Part shown: one piece after another, positions 1 to 8,329 of the stretch
Layout: each line of letters begins with the position of its first letter
Numbering within the stretch: position 1 is the stretch's first letter
Assembly (NCBI GenBank): GCA_007753675.1
Contig: CP036432.1
Location: 5,678,394-5,742,393 of the forward strand
Origin: Stieleria magnilauensis
GTDB taxonomy: Bacteria > Planctomycetota > Planctomycetia > Pirellulales > Pirellulaceae
Reading direction: 5' to 3'
DNA: 64,000 nt
Position numbers and translations under genes: made by a program
The notes under the pieces: model-generated
What the model was told of the DNA's origin: nothing
Databases searched by the model: none
What the model saw: only the letters and a program-made list of their open reading frames with translations

Positions 1-1
1 G

Positions 2-3000
2 CATCTCAAGACGAGTCCCGAAGCATGCGGGTTCGACTTTGCGTCGACGTGTTGGGGAAACGGCAGCTGGTACGACCGCCAATTCACGGTCGATGGTCAA
101 CAGAAAGTGATGCCGGGGTTCGTCGATGATGTCGCAGCCGACCAGGCAATCCGTTTCATCGATCAATCGCTCGACTCAGGACGCCCCTTTGTGCTGTGGA
201 TGTGCACCCAAGTGCCTCATATGGACGGAAATCACACTTGGCCGGCCAAGCAGGAGTACCTTGCCAAGTACGATGCCGACCAAATGCCGTTGCCCGAAAC
301 ATGGGACGATGACCTTGCGGGAAAACCCGAATACCTCAAGACGTCTCGCAATCGCACACAGGCGATCAAGTACGGCTACGAAGATCCTGACGCGATTCGC
401 AAGCATGCCCGCGACTACTACGCGAGTGTCGAGCAAATGGAAGCGGCAGTCGGCCGACTGATGAGCGAAATCGATCGTCGTGGGCTCGACGAAAACACCT
501 GGTACATCTTCATGGGCGACAACGGCTGGTTTCTCGGCGAGCACGGCTTGACCAGCAAAGTCCTGCCTTATGAAGAGTCCATGCGCGTTCCGATGGCGAT
601 CGCTGGACCAAAGACATCGGCCAAAGTCTGCGATGAACTCGTGCTGAATATCGACCTGACGGCGACGATCTACGACTTGGCCGGCTTGACCGCTCCTAAG
701 TCGCTGCATGGGCGCAGCTTACTGCCCATCGTCGCAGGGCAATCGGTGCATGACTGGCGCAACAGTTTTCTCTACGAAGCACCAACGCCCCAGTTAGGCA
801 GCCAGCCGCTATGGGCAGTCCGCAATGCGCGGTGGAAGTACGTCGAGACGCACGCGGACGGAATTTCGGGCAAGGTGTTCCCGGAACTGTATGACCTGCA
901 GTCGGACGCGGCCGAGCAACACAATCTCGCCGGCAACCCCAAGTATCGTGAGACGCTCGACGAGTTAAAAAAGACGCTCGTTCAACAGCGGAACGCGATC
1001 ACAAATGACAAGTCAGACCTGGTCGCTGCCGGCCCTGCAGAACAAGAACCGACGGACAACAGCAACGCCAAACCCCCCACCGCTCCGTCGAAGCCCGCTC
1101 GCACAGACATCCACATCAGTGGCATCTATCCCCATCTGACGACGTATGGCGTCTACAGTCAGAACGGCGCGCACGACAAACAAGGACACAACGAATGCGG
1201 CATCGGTGCCGTCGTGCCCTGGGCAGGGAAATTGTGGATGGTGAATTACGCACCACACATGCCCCGCGGCAGCGAACACAAGTTGTTCTCGGTTGACCCG
1301 GACTTATCCAAGCCAATGACGATTCATCCGGAAAGCGTGGGCGGGACGCCGGCAGGACGGATGATCCATGCCGAATCGAATCAACTTTTGATCGCTCATC
1401 ACTTGATCGACGAAAATGGAAAGGTGCGGACGATTCAGCCGAAGGACATGCCCATCCGTGTCACCGCAATCGCGCGTCACCTGGTCGATCCGGAGAACAT
1501 GGTTTACTACGTCGACATGGAAGGCTCCATTTGGGAAGCCGACGTCCACACGCTCGCAGTGAATCGATTGTTCAAAAAGCCTGTTCCCGGTTGGCACGGC
1601 AAAGGAGGCTACACATCGCAGGGACGACTTGTCATTTCCAACAATGGAGAGTTGCATGTCGGCGACTACAAGGACGTTTTGGTGGGCGGCGAGGCGAAAA
1701 CGCCGGAGGAACGAGGCGTGTTGGCAGAATTCGACGGCACGAACTGGAAGATCGTTGAACGAAGACAATACACCGAGGTGACCGGCCCCAAGGGAATCAC
1801 CGGCGGCAGTGACGGCAACGATCCGATTTGGACCATGGGCTGGGACCGCCGCAGCGTTCGATTGAAAGTCCTCGATAATGGGACCTGGCACACTTACCTG
1901 CTGCCCAAGGCCGCCTACTGCAACGATGCCGAGCACGGATGGTATACCGAATGGCTGCGCATTCGAGAAATCACCGAGGGCCGCTGGATGATGGACATGC
2001 ATGGGATGTTCTTTGAGTTCCCCAAGACATTCTGCAGATCCAACTCGGCAGGCATCCGACCGATCGGCAGCCATTTGCGATATGTGCCGGACTTCTGTGA
2101 GTGGAACGGCAAGCTGGTGTTGGCGACCGATGAAACCAGCATCCAAGGCAATCCGCTCGCCGGACAACCACAAAGCAATCTTTGGTTTGGAACCTACGAC
2201 GATCTCAAAACGTGGGGGCCCGCCAGCGGATATGGCGGACCGTGGGTCGAAGATGAGGTGGCTGCCGACACGCCATCGGCCCCGTTCCTCATTGCCGGTT
2301 TCGATCGTCGCATCTTGCACCTTGCGATCGGACGAATCCAGCCAGTTGCCGAACAGACGTTGCGGACCACCGATCAACTGCCGATCACGGCGTTGCCCGA
2401 GTCGCTCGCGAGCGTCCCCCGCGTCAGCATTCCTCGTGGCGATTGGCGAAAGCCCGCGGCCGGATTTGAGTTCGTCCTCACCAAACCCGCAAAGGTTTAC
2501 CTGGCCGTCGATGGTCGCGGTGAATCGACATTGTCGCCCGATTGGAGTCGAACCGATCTGACATTGACCTGGGGAAAAGCGGTGCACGACCCTCTTTATG
2601 TCCGTGACTTCCCGGCCGGAAAAGTCTCGATACCGGGCAACTCGTTTGAGCATTCCAAGGGTGCGTTTGGAACGCCGCATCTCGCATTTATCGAAGTCGA
2701 CGGCGGATCGGCCGACTCTGTTTCGCCTGTCGGCAGAGCGTCGGTCCAGACGCCGAATCAACGCGAGGCTCCAAAATCGACAACCGGCACTCCGGTTCGC
2801 GTGACACTACAGGTTGACAAAAACGGCAATCATTCTTGGACCGACCTGGAAACGATCGAGTTGGCTGTCGGTGACTCCATTGCCAAAGCACTGCCCAATG
2901 ACTTGAATGCGGAGTGGTTGCGTTTGGTCACCGATCGCGACTGCGTGGCAACAGCCATCCTGCACCAGACAGCCGACCAATTCATCGACGGCAATGCCGC

Positions 3001-3892
3001 AGAGAACAGGGCGCTCTTCGCCGGCCTTGCCGATGTCGGCGAGGACGCGTTGGCCGGCATCGTCTACCCGGCGAAACGAAATCGAAACCTGCGAGTCATC
3101 ACCGGTGACGGCCGCAATTTCGATTTCACCAAAGCGGACTTTGTGTTCGAAGCCGACAAGCCCGATCCACAACTCGCAAGGCTTCTGCACGTCGAACCGG
3201 AGTTCTCGGTCGACGACGCATCGGTCATCTTGAACCACCGCGGCAAACGACTGCGATTGCCCAAAGGCGACGCCGCCTTCGACAATCCCTTCGCCTCGGG
3301 TTGGCCACGCGCGTCGCGAGAAGTCGAATCCGAGCGTCATCTCGCTAACATCCATGGCACATTCTACGAAGTCCCGCTGGTCACTAACGGTGCGCCACCC
3401 GCGTGGAATCTGATGCGGCCCGTGTCGAGTCACTCAAAACAGATCACCGACTTCTGCTCGTGGAACGGTTTGTTGGTCCTGTGCGGTGTCCGACCGGACG
3501 CGGCCGCCGATGGTCATGTCTTCCGCGACGAGAAACAGAAAGCCGGCCTCTGGTTCGGCGGAATCGACGATCTTTGGAAACTCGGCAAACCCGTCGGACA
3601 CGGCGGTCCCTGGCTGCGGACACAAGTCCAACCAGGAATCCCATCGGATCCCTACCTGATGAAAGGCTACGACCGAAAGACCGTCACGATTTCTCACGAC
3701 GGAGCGAACCCCGTCCGCATGACCTTTCAGATTGATCTCGACGGCAACGACCGCTGGGTGAACCACCGCAGCTTCGAAGTGCCTGCCGGCGTGTCTGTGC
3801 GGCATGAGTTTCCTGAGGGGTTTTCAGCTTGCTGGATACGAGCTGTCTGCAATACAGAAACCTCCGCCACCGTTCAGTTCGACTATCGCTAG
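2..3892 (+). CDS. Sulfatase with long repeat-containing C-terminal extension (5' end outside window)
   Basis: The frame is open to the left edge, so the N-terminus with the expected formylglycine motif is missing; 1296 residues are visible. Residues about 1-345 read as the C-terminal part of an alkaline-phosphatase-fold sulfatase: a GDNGW motif, a PYEESMRVP segment typical of iduronate-sulfatase-like members, and the closing LYDLQSD and HNLA signatures. A proline-rich linker follows, then about 900 residues rich in W, G and D that resemble a beta-propeller or sandwich module. This extension is internally repeated: DFCEWNGKLVLA near residue 700 and DFCSWNGLLVL near 1150 are each followed by a GLWFG or NLWFG segment, a GGPW and a GYDRK or GFDRR. 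A secreted enzyme that desulfates an algal polysaccharide is the likely role. The extension has no assigned function. The downstream SGNH relic lies immediately after the stop. Confidence 0.85.
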   Translation, partial: HLKTSPEACGFDFASTCWGNGSWYDRQFTVDGQQKVMPGFVDDVAADQAIRFIDQSLDSGRPFVLWMCTQVPHMDGNHTWPAKQEYLAKYDADQMPLPETWDDDLAGKPEYLKTSRNRTQAIKYGYEDPDAIRKHARDYYASVEQMEAAVGRLMSEIDRRGLDENTWYIFMGDNGWFLGEHGLTSKVLPYEESMRVPMAIAGPKTSAKVCDELVLNIDLTATIYDLAGLTAPKSLHGRSLLPIVAGQSVHDWRNSFLYEAPTPQLGSQPLWAVRNARWKYVETHADGISGKVFPELYDLQSDAAEQHNLAGNPKYRETLDELKKTLVQQRNAITNDKSDLVAAGPAEQEPTDNSNAKPPTAPSKPARTDIHISGIYPHLTTYGVYSQNGAHDKQGHNECGIGAVVPWAGKLWMVNYAPHMPRGSEHKLFSVDPDLSKPMTIHPESVGGTPAGRMIHAESNQLLIAHHLIDENGKVRTIQPKDMPIRVTAIARHLVDPENMVYYVDMEGSIWEADVHTLAVNRLFKKPVPGWHGKGGYTSQGRLVISNNGELHVGDYKDVLVGGEAKTPEERGVLAEFDGTNWKIVERRQYTEVTGPKGITGGSDGNDPIWTMGWDRRSVRLKVLDNGTWHTYLLPKAAYCNDAEHGWYTEWLRIREITEGRWMMDMHGMFFEFPKTFCRSNSAGIRPIGSHLRYVPDFCEWNGKLVLATDETSIQGNPLAGQPQSNLWFGTYDDLKTWGPASGYGGPWVEDEVAADTPSAPFLIAGFDRRILHLAIGRIQPVAEQTLRTTDQLPITALPESLASVPRVSIPRGDWRKPAAGFEFVLTKPAKVYLAVDGRGESTLSPDWSRTDLTLTWGKAVHDPLYVRDFPAGKVSIPGNSFEHSKGAFGTPHLAFIEVDGGSADSVSPVGRASVQTPNQREAPKSTTGTPVRVTLQVDKNGNHSWTDLETIELAVGDSIAKALPNDLNAEWLRLVTDRDCVATAILHQTADQFIDGNAAENRALFAGLADVGEDALAGIVYPAKRNRNLRVITGDGRNFDFTKADFVFEADKPDPQLARLLHVEPEFSVDDASVILNHRGKRLRLPKGDAAFDNPFASGWPRASREVESERHLANIHGTFYEVPLVTNGAPPAWNLMRPVSSHSKQITDFCSWNGLLVLCGVRPDAAADGHVFRDEKQKAGLWFGGIDDLWKLGKPVGHGGPWLRTQVQPGIPSDPYLMKGYDRKTVTISHDGANPVRMTFQIDLDGNDRWVNHRSFEVPAGVSVRHEFPEGFSACWIRAVCNTETSATVQFDYR

Positions 3893-3897
3893 CGGTC

Positions 3898-4110
3898 GCA
3901 TCCAAATCTGAAGACGCTCACGAAAAATACAAAGGCATGACAGAGGCCTACGAGCACGTCGCTGAAAGTCTTGGCTGCGCGTTCGTTGACTCCGCAAGCG
4001 TCACGACCGCGAGCGCAATCGATGGTGTGCATCTCGACGTAGACCACCATGCGGCGCTGGGACGGACACTCGTCAAGGCCGTCGTCCCCATTCTCAGGGC
4101 AACCGCTTGA
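3898..4110 (+). pseudogene. SGNH/GDSL hydrolase, C-terminal scrap
   Basis: About 70 codons directly after the sulfatase stop match only the end of a GDSL/SGNH lipase-esterase. They contain the ESLGCAFVD strand and DGVHLDVDHHAALG, which is the family's block V with the Asp-x-x-His of the catalytic dyad. The nucleophile block, the oxyanion blocks and any signal peptide are absent. The open frame can be extended backwards only by overlapping the sulfatase gene in another phase. I read it as the 3' remnant of a carbohydrate esterase gene whose front was deleted when the sulfatase extension came to lie beside it. Confidence 0.6.
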
Positions 4111-4242
4111 TGCGCATCACGCCCCAAACCTGTTAGCCCAGCTGTGATTTGTGCATCATTTCGACGATGAGACCCGCTAGAATAGAAGTCACCGCGCAAA
4201 CGGCTCCCCCATTCCCCAACGCCTTCCACTAAAAAAACTCTT

Positions 4243-5508
4243 ATGTTCGATCGTCGATTACTTTTTCAGGCCTTCGGCGGTGCGTTGACGTTGCCGACAC
4301 TGGAATCGGTAGCCTCCGCCGAACAATCGACGGAGACCGCCCCGACCCGATTGCTGGTGGTGGCAAATCCCTTTGGAGCCCACCCGGAACATTTTTTCCC
4401 CGCCGAGTTCGGCAAAGATTTCCGTTTCCCCAAGACGCTTCGTTCCCTGCAATGGCTCCGCGACCGAATCAGCGTGCTTTCGCATACCGACCACAACATG
4501 AAGAGTGGTCACGGACGTGAGGTGGCGTTTCTCAGCGGGGTATTGCCCGAAACGAGTGGTGCGTTCCCCGAAAAGAACATGTCGATCGATCAGGTGGTAG
4601 CTCGGCGGACAGGTGGCCAGACGAGATTCGATTCGGTCCACGCGTGCTTGGAACGCTCGATCCGAATGAGCTGGAATGCAAACGGAGTGGACATCAAGCC
4701 ATTCACGGATGCCAAGCGGATGTACGACCACCTGTTCATGAACCTGACAACTGAACAACGGCTTGAGCGGAAAGAACTGTTGCAACGAAATGGCAGCGTA
4801 CTGGATGCGGTTCGCGACCAATTTGCCGGTGTTCGAAAACGAGCCTCCAAGAACGATCAAGTGCGACTGGACTTGTATGCGAACTCCTTGCGAGAGCTGG
4901 AATCGAATCTCGTCGGTCGGCAACAATGGGTCGACAAGGACAAGCCTGAATTCGATCTCTCGGGGTACTTCAACGGTACCGAAATCACCATCGAAAGTCG
5001 CTACAACGCAGTCTTCGACATGGTCGCCTACGCGTTCCAAACAGATCTGACGCGCGTGGCCACCATCGGGTTTTCACCCGAATTGAAATACACCGACGTA
5101 AAAGGGGTCACACGCGGTTACCACGCCTGCACCCACAACGGAAAAAATGAAGACACGGTTTCTGAGTTGGTTGCAATTGAAGCATTTCAAGTCGCCCAGT
5201 TGTCGCGTTGCCTGAAGAAATTGGACGAGATCCCGGAACCCCATGCCGAAGGCAGCATGCTGGATCACACGGTGGTCTTGTTCGGCAGTGGGATGGGTTA
5301 CGGCGGAACGCACTCCAACCGCAACCTACCGATTTTGGTCGCCGGCGGTGGATTCAAGCACTGCGGCCATGTCGATACACGTGACGCCAGCGGAGACAAC
5401 ATGCCGTTGTGCAATCTCTTCGTCACTTTGTTGCAACGGTTCGGATTGGAGTACGACCAATTCAATCAAAGCACCGGGGCGTTCACTTTTGAAGACTACT
5501 TGGGATAG
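4243..5508 (+). CDS. DUF1552 family exported protein
   Basis: This 421-residue protein has an arginine-containing N-terminus (DRRLLFQAFGG) that suggests export, possibly by the Tat route. It shows the DUF1552 signatures: LLVVANPFGAHPEHFFP near the start, SVLSHTDHNMKSGHG, LDLYANSLRELESNL in the middle, and GSMLDHTVVLFGSGMGYGGTHSNRNLP near the end. Its biochemical activity is unknown. In planctomycetes this family is almost always encoded next to a DUF1592-type cytochrome protein, as here (132 bp downstream), so the two probably act together in the cell envelope. Here the DUF1552 gene precedes its partner; as far as I recall the opposite order is more usual. Confidence 0.9.
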   Translation: MFDRRLLFQAFGGALTLPTLESVASAEQSTETAPTRLLVVANPFGAHPEHFFPAEFGKDFRFPKTLRSLQWLRDRISVLSHTDHNMKSGHGREVAFLSGVLPETSGAFPEKNMSIDQVVARRTGGQTRFDSVHACLERSIRMSWNANGVDIKPFTDAKRMYDHLFMNLTTEQRLERKELLQRNGSVLDAVRDQFAGVRKRASKNDQVRLDLYANSLRELESNLVGRQQWVDKDKPEFDLSGYFNGTEITIESRYNAVFDMVAYAFQTDLTRVATIGFSPELKYTDVKGVTRGYHACTHNGKNEDTVSELVAIEAFQVAQLSRCLKKLDEIPEPHAEGSMLDHTVVLFGSGMGYGGTHSNRNLPILVAGGGFKHCGHVDTRDASGDNMPLCNLFVTLLQRFGLEYDQFNQSTGAFTFEDYLG

Positions 5509-5640
5509 CAAGGAGTCAATGACGCGATCCTTCGGCCGCAAGGCCTCGGGCAACGGAGTCGGCACGGCCGCTCAGGCGTCACGGCTCACGCGTCACGGCT
5601 CACGAAATTCGACGACCGCTTCCGAATCCATCAAGATCCA

Positions 5641-8145
5641 ATGAAACACTGTCGCAGAATCCTTGCCATCCTGCTTCTCTGTGCTCTCTTGCCATCGCGT
5701 GCCCGTGCGGACCTCACGCTGCTCAAAGAACACTGCGCAAAATGTCACTCCGGTGACCAGCCCAAAGGTGACTTCAACTTAGACGACTTGGGCACAATGC
5801 CGGATTCCGACAGCAGCGACTACTGGATCAGCAGCCTGGATCGAGTCAGCTTGGGAGAGATGCCGCCGGCAAAACACAATCGGATGACCAAACAGGAATC
5901 GAAACGGTTGTCAGACTTTCTGCGCCGTGAGATCACACGGTATGACGAACGCACCGAACATCCGACCCACACGCCACCACGCCGACTGAACAATCGAGAG
6001 TTTGAAAACAGCGTTCGGGATGTCCTTTTGCTTGATCACGTCGGAACGCACGATCCGCTGGCGATGTTGCTTGGCGATACGCTTCACGATGGCTTTGACA
6101 CACACGGCGAGACACTGGGGATGAGCGAGTACCATCTCGATCAGTACGTCATGGCGATCCGCAACGTCTTGGACAACGTCATTTTCACTGGCCCCAAGCC
6201 GGAGTCACGGCGCTACGAAGCCACGGCAGAAGCGTTGTTTGCCGTGGATCGCAATCAAAGCAAACGAGCGGATGTGACGATTCGCGGCGAGCACGGCGTG
6301 GAACTTCGTGACCCCAGGCAGCGAACGTTTTGCGAAAACTTCGTTGCAGCGCCCGCGTCCGGCACTTATCGCATTTCGTTTCGCGCCACAGGCGTTGATC
6401 GTCATGTTTACTCTCAAGATCGCACCGGGATCTACGATGGAGACCCGCTCACGCTGCGTTTGCACCTGGGCAATCGCGAACTTGATTACGAAATGACGGA
6501 CGGCAAGACGCAAACGTTTCAAGTGTCAGTGTGGCTCGCTGAAGGAACTCGTCTCGAGTTTTCACACCACACCGACGGGCTTCGTTTGATTGGAAACGGA
6601 AACTTCAAGTTCCAAAATCGTATCGCCCATGACTTCATCAAGGCAAACGATCCCGAACTTTACCAGCGCGTGCTGCGAGACGAAGTCCCCAAAGCGAAGT
6701 TTCGCAGCGACGCGCCGTCGCATTGGGTTCACTGGGTGCCGTACTGGCAAGGCCCTCGCCCGGCGATTGAATCCGTGACCATCGAGGGGCCATCTTTTGA
6801 ATCGTGGCCGCCGCAACGTCAAATCGCTTTGCTAGGTCAATCGCCATCAGCGGAAAACGCGGCGGCGATTTTGAAGCCGATCGCTCAGCGCGCTTGGCGA
6901 CGCGCGGTGACGGACGACGAACTCACCCCAATCGTCAAGATGGTCCAAACACAAGCCAACACTCTCGGTGATGTGGAAGCGATCAAGGAAGGGATCGTCG
7001 CGATCCTTGTCTCGCCCTCGTTCTTGCTGATCAACCCAGAAGACTCCGACGCGGAATCCCGCTTCGCCACCAAATTCTCTTATCTCCTTGGCAGCACGAC
7101 TCCCGATCCTGACCTGATCACTCAAGTTGAAAACGGAAAGCTGTCGGATTTCGATTCGGTGCGAACCGAGCTGATCCATCGGATTGACTCCGGAAGAGCA
7201 GACGAGTTCCTCAGCGTCTATCCCTATTCGTGGCTGCAGCTTGACCGCATCAACTTCATGGCACCGGACGTCGATCGCTATCCGTTCTATGAGAAGAAAA
7301 ACATCAGCGAGGACATGGTCCATGAAGTCTTAGCGTTCTTCCGACACGCGGTGGAGACCAATCGCCCCGTTCCGGAGTTGCTGACGGCTGATTATTCCTT
7401 TGTCAACGCAGACTTGGCACGGGTGTACGGGCTCGACGATGTCCCAAGTGACTCGGAGCTTCGGAAGTTTGTTTTTGAAGACGGCAGACGGGGCGGTTTC
7501 CTGGGCATGGGCGCGTTCCTAACGCTCACCGCAGATACCCTCAGCACTTCGCCGATCCACCGCGCTGTGTTTGTGATGGAGAACTTTATGGGCATCCATC
7601 CTGCACCGCCGCCGGCAGATGTTGAAATCAAAGAACCGGACGTTCGGGCCGCAAAAACGATCCGCGAAGTCTTACAGGCACACCAAACCGAAGCAACCTG
7701 CGCCGCATGCCACCAAAACATCGATCCGTATGGCTATGCGTTCGAGAACTTTGATCCGATCGGTGCGTGGCGTGACCATTACATTGACGTGTCCCAGCCG
7801 ATCGCAACGACTGAAGAAGGCCACGAGCCAAGGAAGACACGACGCAGTAACATCTCCACCGCAGAAATTCCGATCGACGCATCGGCGAGTTTCCTTAGCG
7901 GCGCTCGATACAAAGACATCACCGAATTTCGCACGCTCATGCATAACGATGCCAACCGAATACGGTTCGTCCGGTGCTTCGTGACCAAGCTGCTCACCTA
8001 TGCCAACGGCATCGAACCGGAGAACTTTACCGAGATCGAAGCCATCGTCGAGCGATCAGCCGAACACGATTACAAAATCCTGGAAACAATGGCAGCCGTC
8101 ATCGACAGCCCGCTGTTTCGGGAAACAAGCAACACGAATGATTGA
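5641..8145 (+). CDS. PSD-type cytochrome c protein (DUF1587/1592/1588/1585)
   Basis: This 834-residue protein starts with a signal peptide and then a CAKCHSGD heme-c motif (C32, C35, H36), followed by the DUF1587 segment RRLNNREFENSVRDVL. The central DUF1592/DUF1595 part contains the AWRRAVTDDELTPIV and LVSPSFLL signatures. Near the end, DUF1588/1585 carries a second CXXCH (C687, C690, H691) in CAACHQNIDPYGYAFENFDPIGAWR. Such proteins are abundant in planctomycetes and thought to be periplasmic and redox-linked; the substrate is unknown. It follows the DUF1552 gene on the same strand, and the intervening 132 bp holds short direct repeats of GCGTCACGGCTCAC. Whether both CXXCH sites bind heme cannot be told from sequence. 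Confidence 0.9.
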   Translation: MKHCRRILAILLLCALLPSRARADLTLLKEHCAKCHSGDQPKGDFNLDDLGTMPDSDSSDYWISSLDRVSLGEMPPAKHNRMTKQESKRLSDFLRREITRYDERTEHPTHTPPRRLNNREFENSVRDVLLLDHVGTHDPLAMLLGDTLHDGFDTHGETLGMSEYHLDQYVMAIRNVLDNVIFTGPKPESRRYEATAEALFAVDRNQSKRADVTIRGEHGVELRDPRQRTFCENFVAAPASGTYRISFRATGVDRHVYSQDRTGIYDGDPLTLRLHLGNRELDYEMTDGKTQTFQVSVWLAEGTRLEFSHHTDGLRLIGNGNFKFQNRIAHDFIKANDPELYQRVLRDEVPKAKFRSDAPSHWVHWVPYWQGPRPAIESVTIEGPSFESWPPQRQIALLGQSPSAENAAAILKPIAQRAWRRAVTDDELTPIVKMVQTQANTLGDVEAIKEGIVAILVSPSFLLINPEDSDAESRFATKFSYLLGSTTPDPDLITQVENGKLSDFDSVRTELIHRIDSGRADEFLSVYPYSWLQLDRINFMAPDVDRYPFYEKKNISEDMVHEVLAFFRHAVETNRPVPELLTADYSFVNADLARVYGLDDVPSDSELRKFVFEDGRRGGFLGMGAFLTLTADTLSTSPIHRAVFVMENFMGIHPAPPPADVEIKEPDVRAAKTIREVLQAHQTEATCAACHQNIDPYGYAFENFDPIGAWRDHYIDVSQPIATTEEGHEPRKTRRSNISTAEIPIDASASFLSGARYKDITEFRTLMHNDANRIRFVRCFVTKLLTYANGIEPENFTEIEAIVERSAEHDYKILETMAAVIDSPLFRETSNTND

Positions 8146-8329
8146 AGAGGGACACTTCCATTGTCACCATTCAATCTTCGTGACGATCACGTCGCCGGCG
8201 TAGCAACCACCTTGGTAACAGAGCTCTTTGCCGCCACCTCCTCCGGCAAACCGCCGACAGCCGAGCGTTCCCAAAAGCTGAGGTAACCCGCCCTCCAAGC
8301 TACCAATGTACCCGGTCTGCGAAGACCGT

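Noticed and set aside
1304-2761. Long minus-strand reading frame of 485 codons opposite the sulfatase extension
   Set aside because: It lies wholly opposite a gene with clear family homology, and its composition is Arg/His-rich with no domain. It is a shadow frame caused by high-GC codon bias.
8164-8329. Minus-strand Gly/Cys-rich frame ending GDVIVTKIEW downstream of the P-type ATPase
   Set aside because: It has a protein-like look but no family I can name and no start apart from overlap with the ATPase gene, so I do not annotate it.
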